From positions 1-64,000 of the forward strand of contig UCCA01000022.1 in the NCBI GenBank assembly GCA_900470805.1: a DNA stretch of 64,000 bases, read 5' to 3'. A model generated the notes under the pieces. The model searched no databases. It was not told the origin of the DNA and saw only the letters and a program-made list of their open reading frames with translations. The DNA is from Hyphomicrobiales bacterium (GTDB lineage: Bacteria > Pseudomonadota > Alphaproteobacteria > Rhizobiales > Rhizobiaceae). The stretch's first letter is position 1, and the number at the start of each line of letters is the position of its first letter. Positions 1 through 8,911 of the stretch are shown here, in pieces. Position numbers and translations under genes: made by a program.

Positions 1-306
1 GCCCCGTTCGGCGGTTTATGTCCGAACTCCGGTCTCTCTGCGACCGTCCTCTAACCTTTGCGACGGCGTTGTGTGCCTCACAGGCACGTCCAGGCTCTGC
101 AACGGGGACACGTCTTGTCGACATGGATCCGCCAGCCACGGAGGGAGACCATTTTCTCGGACCCGTGCCATGAGGTTTTGCGTCTCACCCTCACGCCCCG
201 CGCCGGTCCCGCCTCGCCGGCACGCCTGCCGGTGTATCCGATGACGGGACGGGGTCAGTGTAGGACGCGTTTTCGAGAATGGGGAAAATCGATCTGCGAT
301 TTTTTT
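1..306 (+). ncRNA. Candidate structured RNA or 5' leader, cut by window start
   Basis: No convincing coding frame fits this stretch, but it is dense in short hairpins on the plus strand: gttcgg/ccgaac (6-11 with 22-27), cggtc/gaccg just after, gtgcct/aggcac near 80-95, gaca/tgtc near 110-120 and ccggca/tgccgg near 220-235. It closes with an intrinsic terminator at 285-306. A hairpin-rich RNA ending in a terminator suggests an attenuated leader or an independent small RNA. Alphaproteobacterial leaders such as speF have this general look, but I could not match the family from memory with certainty and no ornithine decarboxylase follows. The 5' end lies outside the window. Confidence 0.35.
285..306 (+). 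terminator. Intrinsic terminator
   Basis: The stem aaaatcg (285-291) pairs with cgatttt (297-303) around a 5-nt loop, and the T run continues to 306. It would end a plus-strand transcript entering from the left. Confidence 0.55.
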
Positions 307-509
307 GTGAATATGCTTGCGCTCCCTTTGGGAGAGAGTAAAAAATACCTCATTTTAGGTAGATTGAATTTATCAAATAGGCTTAAAATACGGGGTTAGA
401 ATAATATATCAGGTATGAGTTTCCTTAAAATGGCCATTTTTCGGGAGGGTTTTGCCGACCGCAAACGTGGCGCCGGGTCGTCCCGGCGTCCCTATCGGGG
501 GACGAAACC
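307..509 (+). promoter_or_regulatory. AT-rich upstream region of the M15 peptidase gene
   Basis: About 200 bases without a gene. The part from 345 to 420 is strikingly AT-rich compared with its surroundings (e.g. ttagaataatatat near 398-411) and is the likely promoter region for the gene at 510. A ggggga ribosome-binding site stands just before that start. No precise -35/-10 pair can be assigned. Confidence 0.35.
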
Positions 510-938
510 ATGCATCCTGCATTTTCCATTGCCGTGGCGGGCTTGTTCAGCCTGTCCTGCGTCAGCGGCGCCGGCGCCCAGAATGTCCGGAAACTGTCGA
601 TCGGGCCGTTGAAGAAAAACGAAAACCTTGCCTATACGCTGCAGACCGTAAGCGTCCGTGCGGGTTGCTTTCCGCCGCGGCTGCGGGGCATTCTTGCCTA
701 TATCGCGGTCAAGACCGGCCGCCGGCCGTTGGTCACCTCGGGCCTGCGAGCGCATTCCGGCCGCTCGCATTCGCAGCACCGCCATTGCGCCGCTGCCGAT
801 ATCCGCGTTCCAGGCGTTTCGGACCGCACGATCATCGCCATAGCCTCGCAGGCACCCGGCATCGGCGGCATCGGCCGCTATTGCAACGGCATCATCCATG
901 TCGACGTCGGGCCCAAGCGGCGCTGGACCCACTGTTGA
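510..938 (+). CDS. Secreted M15-family peptidase (D-Ala-D-Ala carboxypeptidase-like)
   Basis: The 142-residue product has a signal peptide (about residues 1-24, ending in GAGAQ) and a small C-terminal zinc-peptidase fold. The motif SQHRHCAAAD fits the M15A consensus SxHxxGxAxD, with His and Asp as metal ligands, and GIIHVDVG near the C-terminus supplies the last His. Such proteins act on peptidoglycan peptides in the periplasm. The usual Gly of the consensus is Cys here. It is transcribed toward murJ (convergent, 3 bases apart). The start is backed by ggggga 7 nt upstream. Family assignment is good; substrate is not known. Confidence 0.75.
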   Translation: MHPAFSIAVAGLFSLSCVSGAGAQNVRKLSIGPLKKNENLAYTLQTVSVRAGCFPPRLRGILAYIAVKTGRRPLVTSGLRAHSGRSHSQHRHCAAADIRVPGVSDRTIIAIASQAPGIGGIGRYCNGIIHVDVGPKRRWTHC

Positions 939-941
939 GGC

Positions 942-2525
942 TTAGCCCTCGGTTTTGGTGGCCGCCGGCTTGCGGTTGAGGTTGCGACGGATCATGCCGA
1001 GATTGGCGCCGCCGATCAGGAACGCCGTGGCGAAGTAGACGATCATCGAAATGCCGATCAGCAGGCCCAGCGTGCCGACCTTGGTGGCCAGCGATGCACC
1101 CGATGCCAGCCACGGCTCCCAGCGATGCTGGAGATACATGATGACCGCGCCCATCACGGCCGCCGATACGATCAGCAGAACGGTGCGCCGCGCCAGCGCC
1201 CATTCCCATGCCAGATGCCCGCGCCGCAGCAGCGTCCCGAAGAGCAGCACGGTGCTGATCCAGCCGGCAGTGGCCTCGGCCACCGCGATACCGGGCGCGC
1301 CGAGATGCGGAAACAGCGTCAGCGCCGTGGCGCAATTGACGCCGACGGCAACCGCCGAAAACCGCATCGGCGTCTTGGTGTCTTCGCGTGCATAGAAGCC
1401 CGGCTGCAGCGCCTTGATCAGCACGAAGGCCGGCAGGCCGATGCCGTAGATGGCGAGGATCGAGCCAACGATCGCGGTGTTCTCCTGATGGAAGGCGCCG
1501 CGCTCGTAGAGCACACGGATGATCTCGTCCGACAGGATCCACAGCGCAAAGGCCGCCGGGATCGTCAGGAACATCACGAATTCGATCGAGCGGTTCTGCA
1601 GGTTGCCAGCCTCGCGCAGGTTCCCGCCCTTCAGCGCCCGCGCCAGTTCCGGCAGGAGCACCACGCCGACGGCGACGCCGACGACGCCGAGCGGCAGCTG
1701 GTAGATGCGGTCGGCATATTGAAGCGCTGCGATCGCGCCTTCCTTGCTGGAGGCAATCGCCTGGCCGATCATCTGGTTGATCTGGGTGATGCCACCAGTC
1801 ACCGCGGCCGGGATGGCGAGGATCAGCAGTCGCTTGACGTTCGGGGTGATCCGGGGAAAGCGGATACCGATGCTCATGCCGGCATGAAGCACGCCGAAAT
1901 AGACGACGGCCAGCTGCAGCACGCCGGCTACCAGCACGCCCCAGGAGAGATACCAGGCGGTCTGCAGCGGCTCGGCGCCGGTATAGAGCGCGTAAAACAG
2001 CGCGCCGATCATCACGACGTTGAGGAAGACGGGGGCAATCGCGGCGGCGAAGAAGTGATGCAGCGAGTTCAGCATCCCGCTCATCATCGCCGTCAGCGAC
2101 ATGCACATCAGATAGGGAAACATCACCGCCGCCATGCGCACGGTGATCGAGAACTTCTCCGGATCGTCGGTAAAGCCAGGCGCGATGATGAAGCGCACCA
2201 GGAGCGGCATCGACAGCTCCATCACGATGGTGATGAGCAGCAGCACCGAAAACAGCACGCCGAACACTTCCTCCGAGAACCGCTTGGCACCGTCGACCCC
2301 GCCCGCCTCGATCTCCTTGGCAAACAGCGGCACGAAGGCGGCGTTGAACGCACCCTCGGCGAACAGCCGGCGGAACAGGTTTGGAAAGCGGAAGGCCGCA
2401 TAGAACACGTCGGCCATCGGCCCGGTGCCGAGTGCGGCCGCCATCAGCGTTTCACGGGCGAAGCCGAACAACCGGCTGCCCAGCGTGGCGCCGCCGACGG
2501 TGGCGAATTTCTTGACGAGGCTCAT
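942..2525 (-). CDS. murJ: Lipid II flippase MurJ (MviN family)
   Basis: A 527-residue polytopic membrane protein of the MVF/MOP superfamily, the usual length for MurJ. The N-terminus (MSLVKKFATVGGATLGSRLF, then GFARETLMAAALG) is the family hallmark, with many hydrophobic segments to the C-terminus. MurJ moves lipid II across the inner membrane for peptidoglycan synthesis and is essential. It lies downstream of glnD on the same strand, separated by a palindromic repeat element, so it may have its own transcript. Confidence 0.95.
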   Translation of the reverse strand: MSLVKKFATVGGATLGSRLFGFARETLMAAALGTGPMADVFYAAFRFPNLFRRLFAEGAFNAAFVPLFAKEIEAGGVDGAKRFSEEVFGVLFSVLLLITIVMELSMPLLVRFIIAPGFTDDPEKFSITVRMAAVMFPYLMCMSLTAMMSGMLNSLHHFFAAAIAPVFLNVVMIGALFYALYTGAEPLQTAWYLSWGVLVAGVLQLAVVYFGVLHAGMSIGIRFPRITPNVKRLLILAIPAAVTGGITQINQMIGQAIASSKEGAIAALQYADRIYQLPLGVVGVAVGVVLLPELARALKGGNLREAGNLQNRSIEFVMFLTIPAAFALWILSDEIIRVLYERGAFHQENTAIVGSILAIYGIGLPAFVLIKALQPGFYAREDTKTPMRFSAVAVGVNCATALTLFPHLGAPGIAVAEATAGWISTVLLFGTLLRRGHLAWEWALARRTVLLIVSAAVMGAVIMYLQHRWEPWLASGASLATKVGTLGLLIGISMIVYFATAFLIGGANLGMIRRNLNRKPAATKTEG

Positions 2526-2590
2526 GGGGCGGATGTTCCTGTAGGATGGTTGAACGGCCAGCCGGGTTTCGGAGCACCAAGCCCCCTACG

Positions 2591-2731
2591 CTCCCTCATT
2601 CCTGTGCCCAGGCTTCGCCCGGGCGATGTCACAGGAATCCAGCGGCCGCGCGTCTGCGCGGCGAAGGACTCTTTTTCAGCCCAAGGACTTGTGCTGGCTG
2701 GATTCCTGTGACGAGCACAGGAATGAGGGAG
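2591..2731. repeat. Nested palindromic intergenic repeat
   Basis: Outer arms ctccctcattcctgtgc (2591-2607) and its exact complement (2715-2731) enclose inner arms gtcacaggaatccagc (2628-2643) and its exact complement (2697-2712). Smaller hairpins (ccgcgc/gcgcgg at 2646-2661) lie inside. This cruciform-capable unit between murJ and glnD carries no coding frame and resembles the mobile-looking palindromic elements scattered between rhizobial genes. It could also act as a terminator or mRNA-end stabiliser for glnD. Confidence 0.75.
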
Positions 2732-2800
2732 ACACGATATGGCGCGTGCTCCATAGGAGAGAGGCGCTCCAACCACCATTTCAGCCATGAACGACACCGC

Positions 2801-5677
2801 CTAGCGCGCCTCTTCCGTCGTCGCGGCCGGCGCGATCATGCCGGACGGCATGCGTTCGCGCAGCTCGTCCTGCTCCTCGGCCAAGACCGCCTTCATGCGC
2901 GCCGTGATGTTGGCGCGCTTGCTGTCGCCGGAGATCTTCTGGCCGACGAGGTCGGTGACGTAGAAGGTGTCGATCACCTTTTCGCCGAAGGTGGTGATCC
3001 GCGCCGACTGGATGTCGAGCGACAGGTCCGACAGCACCGCGGTCACCTCGGACAGCAGGCCGGTCCGGTCCAGACACTCGATCTCGATGACGGTGAACTT
3101 GTTCGACAGGCTGTTCGATATATGCACCGACGGCGGAATGACGAATGCCTTGCTCTTCTTACGGTTCTTGGAGCGCGTGGCGATCACCTCGGGCAGCCGC
3201 TTGCGGCCGGACAGCACGTCCTCGATCATCCGTCCGATCGTGCCGGCGCGGCGCAATTCGTCGGCGTCGTCCTTGAACTCGCGGCTGACATGGATGGTAT
3301 CGAGCGCCCGCCCGTCTGAGGTCGTGAAAATCTGCGCATCGACGATATTGGCGCCGGCCGCCGCGCAGGCACCGGCGATGACGGCAAGCAGGCGCGGATG
3401 GTCGGGCGACAGCACGGTGATCTCGGTGATCGCGTGAAAACTGTCGGTGCGCACCATCGTCGCCAGTGCCTGGCCGGCCTTGTCGGCCTGGCGGATAAAG
3501 CCGGCATGCCGCACCTGGTCGTCCAGCGAGACCGACAGCAGGTAGGGCTGGTAGTGCAGCTTGCTGTAGATCTTGCGGTCCTTCTGCGTCCAGTCGGCCA
3601 GCGCATTGAACAGCGCCTCGGCTGCCACCACGGCCCGCTCCTTGCGCGACACCTCGGAGAAGCCGCCGGCCAGAAGCAGCTCGGTCTCGTAATAGAGCGT
3701 CCGCAGCAACTGACCCTTCCAGCCGTTCCAGACGCCGGGGCCGACCGCGCGGATGTCGCAGACGGTCAGGATCATCAGCATCTTCAGCCGCTCGAGCGAC
3801 TGCATGCGATCGGAAAAATCGGTGATCGTCTTGCGGTCGGTGAGGTCGCGCGTCTGCGCCACCATCGACATGGTCAGATGTTCCTCGATCAGCCAGACCA
3901 CGGTTTCCGTCTGTTTCTGCGACAGACCGAAGCGCGTGCAGAGCTTGCGGGCAACGCGGGCGCCGGCAATCGAATGGTCTTCCTGCCGGCCCTTGGCGAC
4001 ATCGTGCAGCAGCACCGCCACGTAAAGTGCCTCACGGTCCTCGATACCGGGCATCATCTTGTTGGCGAGAGGATGCAGGTCGTCGGCCTTGCCCTTGTCG
4101 ATCTCCGACAGCACATCGACGCTGCGCAGCAGGTGCTCATCCACCGTATAGTGGTGATACATGTTGAACTGCATCATCGCGACGATCTTGCCGAACTCCG
4201 GAATGAAGCGGCCGAGCACGCCGGCCTCGTTCATCCGTCGCAGGATCAGTGCCGGATCGCGCTTTGAGGTCAGGATGGAGAGAAACAGCCGGTTGGCCTC
4301 TTCGCTCTCGCGCACGCTATTGTCGATCAGGCTGAGCGAGCGGGTGACGCGCTTCAGCGCATCGGGATGGAATTCCAACCCGTTGATATCGGCGACGTGG
4401 AACAGCCGGATGATGTTGACAGGATCGCGCTTGAAAACATCCGGGCTGGCGAGCGCGATGCGGCCGCGGTCCTCCATGAAATCGGTGCTGCCGGCAATCT
4501 TGCGCGTGCGGTGCGCGAAGCGGCTGAGTACGCCTGAAAGGCCGGGAGTCGATTTCGCCTGCTTGTCTTCGAGCGCTGCGCAGAGAATGCGGGTGAGGTC
4601 GCCGACATCCTTGGCCACCAGGAAGTAATGCTTCATGAAGCGCTCGACGGCCGAAAGCCCAGGGCGCGCGTGATAGCCGAGTGCCCCTGCGATATCCCGC
4701 TGGATATCGAAGGAGAGGCGCTCTTCGGCCTTGTTGGTGAAGAAGTGCATGTGGCAGCGCACCGCCCACAGGAAGTCGTCGGCCTTTTCGAACAGCCGGT
4801 ATTCATGCTTCGACAGAACGCCGAGCGCCACAAGCTCGGCCGTGTCGCGCACGTGATAGTAATACTTCGAGATCCAGAACAGCGTGTGCAGGTCGCGCAG
4901 TCCGCCCTTGCCCTCTTTCACGTTCGGCTCGACCAGATAGCGCGTGTCGCCGGCCTTGCGGTGGCGCTCGTCGCGTTCGGCGAGTTTGGCGGCGATGAAT
5001 TCGGGGCCGGTGCCGGTGACGATTTCCTTGTCGAAGCGGGATTCGAGCTCGGTTTCGAGAGACCGCAGCCCGCAGATGTAGCGCATCTCAAGGATCGCCG
5101 TGCGGATCGTCATGTCGGACTTCGACAGCGCGATGCATTCTTCGACGGTGCGGGTGGCGTGGCCAACCTTGAAGCCCATGTCCCACAGCATGTAGAGCAC
5201 GAACTCGACTGCCTTGTGCGTCTCTTCCGCCGGCTTCGGCTGGAACAGGAACAGGAGATCGATGTCGGAGCCCGGCGCCAGCGTATCGCGGCCGTAGCCG
5301 CCGACGGCGGTCACCGAGAACTTGTCCTTCTGCTTCGGAAACACGTGATCCGTCGCGAATTCATAGAGAACGGTGATGATCTGGTCCTGCAGCCAGGAAA
5401 TCCGCCGGGCGCATTTCAGCCCGCTACCGTCTGCCGACAGCAGCTCGCGCGCCTTGCCGCGTCCGTCCGTGCTGGCCTTCTTGAAGATCGCAAGCAGATC
5501 GGAGCGCATCGCATCCGGCCGGTTCTTGTTGGCTTCGACGACGGCCTCGCACTGCTTGCGAAGGTAGTCCGTATCGAGAATATCGGAGAAATCGATGTCG
5601 TTTGTCGGCGCCATGCGCGGGGCGGCTTCCTGTTCGCGCGGCGCGACCGTCTGGTGCGCCTCTCGTTTCGTCTGCAT
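2801..5677 (-). CDS. glnD: Bifunctional PII uridylyltransferase/uridylyl-removing enzyme GlnD
   Basis: A 958-residue protein of typical GlnD layout: a nucleotidyltransferase domain with GSDIDLLFLF (about residues 136-145), a GlnE/PII-uridylyl helical region, an HD hydrolase domain (HHYTVDEHLL and VLLHDVAKGR, in the middle third) and two C-terminal ACT domains. It uridylylates PII proteins when glutamine is low and deuridylylates them when glutamine is high, so it is the primary nitrogen sensor. All metal- and nucleotide-binding motifs look intact. It is followed on the same strand by a repeat and murJ; in this window it can act upstream of the RpoN/PtsN functions. Confidence 0.96.
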   Translation of the reverse strand: MQTKREAHQTVAPREQEAAPRMAPTNDIDFSDILDTDYLRKQCEAVVEANKNRPDAMRSDLLAIFKKASTDGRGKARELLSADGSGLKCARRISWLQDQIITVLYEFATDHVFPKQKDKFSVTAVGGYGRDTLAPGSDIDLLFLFQPKPAEETHKAVEFVLYMLWDMGFKVGHATRTVEECIALSKSDMTIRTAILEMRYICGLRSLETELESRFDKEIVTGTGPEFIAAKLAERDERHRKAGDTRYLVEPNVKEGKGGLRDLHTLFWISKYYYHVRDTAELVALGVLSKHEYRLFEKADDFLWAVRCHMHFFTNKAEERLSFDIQRDIAGALGYHARPGLSAVERFMKHYFLVAKDVGDLTRILCAALEDKQAKSTPGLSGVLSRFAHRTRKIAGSTDFMEDRGRIALASPDVFKRDPVNIIRLFHVADINGLEFHPDALKRVTRSLSLIDNSVRESEEANRLFLSILTSKRDPALILRRMNEAGVLGRFIPEFGKIVAMMQFNMYHHYTVDEHLLRSVDVLSEIDKGKADDLHPLANKMMPGIEDREALYVAVLLHDVAKGRQEDHSIAGARVARKLCTRFGLSQKQTETVVWLIEEHLTMSMVAQTRDLTDRKTITDFSDRMQSLERLKMLMILTVCDIRAVGPGVWNGWKGQLLRTLYYETELLLAGGFSEVSRKERAVVAAEALFNALADWTQKDRKIYSKLHYQPYLLSVSLDDQVRHAGFIRQADKAGQALATMVRTDSFHAITEITVLSPDHPRLLAVIAGACAAAGANIVDAQIFTTSDGRALDTIHVSREFKDDADELRRAGTIGRMIEDVLSGRKRLPEVIATRSKNRKKSKAFVIPPSVHISNSLSNKFTVIEIECLDRTGLLSEVTAVLSDLSLDIQSARITTFGEKVIDTFYVTDLVGQKISGDSKRANITARMKAVLAEEQDELRERMPSGMIAPAATTEEAR

Positions 5678-5786
5678 GCGCTATAGCCTCTTTGCCCGAT
5701 GTTTGACACGGGCTTTCATACTGCAAGAACCTTTAATTTTGGCGAAAAGGTGGTCCTGCCGTCACGCTAGCGGAAGACGTCGTCCG

Positions 5787-6062
5787 TCAGGCGGCGATCT
5801 GCGCGTTGACGGAGTAGAGCACCTTGCGGTTTTCGCTGGCGATCTCCTCCAGCATCTCCTTGTCGCACTCGCGATAACCGGCCTTGGCGATCGATGTCGT
5901 CAGCTCGGAAATCCTGTCGCAGCAGCGGATAATCTGTAGGAGACCAAACGGCGAGGCCCAGCCGCGCGGATTGCCATGCTCGTCGGCCAGCCGCAGTGCC
6001 TCGATCGCCGTGAAGATATTGGCGAGCAGCTGCGTTTCGCGAAGAAGGCGGTCCATGAACAT
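5787..6062 (-). CDS. Small conserved helical protein downstream of mutS
   Basis: A 91-residue mostly alpha-helical, soluble protein without a recognisable domain. It begins 3 bases after the mutS stop, so it is probably cotranscribed with and translationally coupled to mutS. It has a weak Cys pair (IRCCDRI) and no membrane segment. Codon use matches its neighbours and no other frame in this gap is plausible. Function unknown; the position next to mutS is suggestive but not evidence of a repair role. Confidence 0.6.
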   Translation of the reverse strand: MFMDRLLRETQLLANIFTAIEALRLADEHGNPRGWASPFGLLQIIRCCDRISELTTSIAKAGYRECDKEMLEEIASENRKVLYSVNAQIAA

Positions 6063-6065
6063 GCG

Positions 6066-8813
6066 TTAGCCCTGCTTCAGCTTTTTCTTGAGGTCGTAAA
6101 GCGCGTCCAAAGCCTCGCGCGGCGTCATGTCGTCGAGGTTGAGGCTCTTCAGCGCCTCGTCGACCTTCGATGGTCCGCGCGCCGCATCCTCGCGCCGCAC
6201 CGCCACCTGGAACAGCGGCAGGTCGTCGATCAGCTGGCTCGCCGGGTTCTTGCGGTCGGCGTCTTCCAGCCGGGTCAGCACGTCGCGGGCCCGCGCCACC
6301 ACCGACGCCGGCAGGCCAGCCAGCCGCGCCACCTGAATGCCGTAAGAGCGATCGGCGGCCCCCGGGCCCACCTCGTGCAGGAAGATCACGTCGCCGTCCC
6401 ATTCCTTCACCCGCATCGTCGCGTTGGAAAGCCGCGCCAGCTTTTCGGAGAGCACCGTCAGCTCGTGGAAGTGGGTCGCAAACAGCCCGCGGCAGCGATT
6501 GGCCTCGTGCAGATGCTCGACCGATGCCCAGGCGATCGACAGGCCGTCGAAGGTCGCGGTGCCGCGGCCGATCTCGTCAAGGATCACGAGCGAGCGTTCG
6601 GTCGCCTGGTTGAGGATCGCCGCCGTCTCGACCATCTCGACCATGAAGGTCGAACGCCCGCGCGCCAGGTCGTCGGAAGCGCCGACGCGGGAGAACAGCC
6701 GGTCGACAATGCCGATATGCGCCGATGTCGCCGGCACGAAGCAGCCCATCTGCGCCAGGATGGCGATCAGCGCGTTCTGCCGGAGAAAGGTCGATTTACC
6801 ACCCATGTTGGGGCCGGTCAGAAGCCAGATCGCCCCATCCGTGCCGTCGCCCTCGGGCGACAGGTCACAATTGTTGGCGACGAACGGGCCGGACGACTGC
6901 CGCCGCAGCGCCTGCTCGACGACGGGATGGCGCCCGCCCTCGATGGCAAACATCGTCGAGCCATCGACTTGCGGCCGGCAATAGGCCTGCTCTTCGGCGA
7001 GCAGCGCAAGGCCTGCAGCGACGTCGATCACGGCAAGCGCCCGCGCGCCGGCCTTGATCGCTTCGGCTTCGGCGACGACGGCCGAAGTCATATGGTCGAA
7101 TGCGGCCAGCTCGATCGACAGCGCCTGGTCGGCGGCATTGGCGATCCGGCTTTCGAGATCGGCAAGCTCGGTGGTGGTAAAGCGCATGGCGTTCGCCATC
7201 GTCTGGCGATGGATGAACCGCGCCTTTGCCTCCGGCGTATCCGTCATCGGCCCGGCATTGCCAGCGGTGACTTCGATGAAGTAGCCCAGCACGTTGTTAT
7301 GCTTGATCTTCAGCGACTTGATGCCGGTCTCGTCGGCATATTGCAGCTGCAGCCCGGCGATCACCCGCCGCGACTGGTCGCGCAACGCGCGGACCTCGTC
7401 CAGCTGCGCATTGGCGCCGTCGCGCAGGAAGCCGCCGTCGCGCTTCAACAGCGGCAGCTCGTCGCCGAGCGTCTCCGACAGCAGCTGCGCCACGGAGGCG
7501 GGCAGGGCGGCAAGACCGGACAGCGCATCGGCCAGTTCCTCCGGCAGCAGCGCCGTTTCGAGCAGTTGCGCCACATCGCCTGCAGCAACCAGCCCCTGGC
7601 GGATCGCAGCCAGATCACGCGGTCCGCCGCGATCGAGCGCCAGACGCGACAGCGCGCGAGGCATATCAGGCACATGTTTCAGGTGATCGCGCAGATCGCC
7701 CGACAGGGACGGCTCCTCGATCAGGAAGCCGATCGAATCCAGCCGCTCGTTGATCCGCTGCGGATCAGTTAGAGGCGACATCAGCCGCTCGGCCAAAAGC
7801 CGCGCGCCGCCGCCCGTGACAGTGCGGTCGATCGCCTTCAAGAGCGAGCCGTTGCGATCGCCGGAAAGCGTCCGCGCCAGCTCCAGATTGGCGCGGGTCG
7901 CGGGGTCGATGAACAGCGTCGAGGCAGCACTTTCGCGCTCGGGCTTGCCGAGCGGCGGGCGCTCGGCGATCTGCGTCTTTTCGACATAGGCAACGGCGGC
8001 CGCCGCGGCCGCCAGCTCGGCGCGCGAAAACGTGCCGAAGCCGTCAAGCGTCGAGACACCGAAATAGCGTGCGATCCGCCCCTCGGCCGTCGCGCTGTCG
8101 AACAGCACGGAAGGCTGCGGCACGGCGGTGCGCCCGAGCACGTCGAAAACCGGCTTCAACTCGGGATCGTGGAACATCGTATCCGGCAGGATCAGTTCGC
8201 GCGGATCGATGCGCAGGATGTCGGCGAGCAGCCGCGAGGCCTCGGTTTCGGCCAGCCGGAAGACGCCGGTGGAGATATCGATCCAGGCAAGCGCCAGCAG
8301 CGGCTCCGAGGCGCCGCGAATTCGCGTCAGCGCCATCAGGTAGTTGGATTCCGACGGCGAAAGCAGCTTTTCTTCGGTGATCGTTCCCGGCGTCACCAGG
8401 CGCACGACGTCGCGCTTGACCACCGACTTGCCACCACGCTTCTTAGCTTCAGCCGGATCCTCGATCTGCTCGCAGACCGCGACGCGGAAGCCGAGGCCGA
8501 TCAGCTTCTGCAGGTAATCGTCGGCCGCATGCACCGGAACGCCGCACATCGGGATATCCTGCCCCATGTGCTGGCCACGCTTGGTCAGCGTGATCCCCAG
8601 CGCCCGCGAGGCGTCGAGCGCGTCCTCGAAGAACAGCTCGTAGAAGTCGCCCATGCGGTAGAACAGCAGCGAGTCCGGGTTGTTCGCCTTGATCTCGATG
8701 AACTGTTCCATCATCGGGGTCGCCGAGGCGCGGCTTTCCTCCGTTGCAAGCTCGGCAGCCGAAAAGGCTTCGTGTCTGGAGGTCATGCGATCGTTCACGG
8801 AGGTCCGGTTCAT
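6066..8813 (-). CDS. mutS: DNA mismatch repair ATPase MutS
   Basis: A 915-residue MutS1. The N-terminal mismatch-recognition motif is present (FYRMGDFYEL, with Phe57 and Glu59 as the wedge residues), followed by connector, lever and clamp regions and a C-terminal ABC-type ATPase with Walker A GPNMGGKST, the Walker B segment LVILDEIGRGT and the switch His in LFATHFHEL. It recognises mispairs and recruits MutL. The ATG at 8813 adds about 30 residues before the conserved start of the domain; an in-frame ATG at 8786 is an alternative. It is divergent from the malic enzyme gene. Confidence 0.97.
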   Translation of the reverse strand: MNRTSVNDRMTSRHEAFSAAELATEESRASATPMMEQFIEIKANNPDSLLFYRMGDFYELFFEDALDASRALGITLTKRGQHMGQDIPMCGVPVHAADDYLQKLIGLGFRVAVCEQIEDPAEAKKRGGKSVVKRDVVRLVTPGTITEEKLLSPSESNYLMALTRIRGASEPLLALAWIDISTGVFRLAETEASRLLADILRIDPRELILPDTMFHDPELKPVFDVLGRTAVPQPSVLFDSATAEGRIARYFGVSTLDGFGTFSRAELAAAAAAVAYVEKTQIAERPPLGKPERESAASTLFIDPATRANLELARTLSGDRNGSLLKAIDRTVTGGGARLLAERLMSPLTDPQRINERLDSIGFLIEEPSLSGDLRDHLKHVPDMPRALSRLALDRGGPRDLAAIRQGLVAAGDVAQLLETALLPEELADALSGLAALPASVAQLLSETLGDELPLLKRDGGFLRDGANAQLDEVRALRDQSRRVIAGLQLQYADETGIKSLKIKHNNVLGYFIEVTAGNAGPMTDTPEAKARFIHRQTMANAMRFTTTELADLESRIANAADQALSIELAAFDHMTSAVVAEAEAIKAGARALAVIDVAAGLALLAEEQAYCRPQVDGSTMFAIEGGRHPVVEQALRRQSSGPFVANNCDLSPEGDGTDGAIWLLTGPNMGGKSTFLRQNALIAILAQMGCFVPATSAHIGIVDRLFSRVGASDDLARGRSTFMVEMVETAAILNQATERSLVILDEIGRGTATFDGLSIAWASVEHLHEANRCRGLFATHFHELTVLSEKLARLSNATMRVKEWDGDVIFLHEVGPGAADRSYGIQVARLAGLPASVVARARDVLTRLEDADRKNPASQLIDDLPLFQVAVRREDAARGPSKVDEALKSLNLDDMTPREALDALYDLKKKLKQG

Positions 8814-8911
8814 CCCAAAAAAGAGGTGCCAACCCTATCCGCGCGCCGCTATACATGACAACCGCCATTGAGGAAGAGGATGGCGTCACCCACAGGACGT
8901 TGGAGGAAAAA

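Noticed and set aside
58..399. Open frame of 113 codons with a TTG start
   Set aside because: It runs through the hairpin-rich region and its terminator, with poor codon use and no domain.
1125..2711. Long open frame of 528 codons on the plus strand
   Set aside because: Antisense to murJ; the product is rich in Arg/His/Gln and has no recognisable domain, as expected for the mirror frame of a GC-rich gene.
2526..2800. Possible insertion sequence between murJ and glnD
   Set aside because: Inverted repeats are present but there is no transposase frame and no target duplication could be seen.
5976..7772. Long plus-strand frame of 598 codons
   Set aside because: Antisense shadow of mutS; low-complexity basic sequence without any domain.
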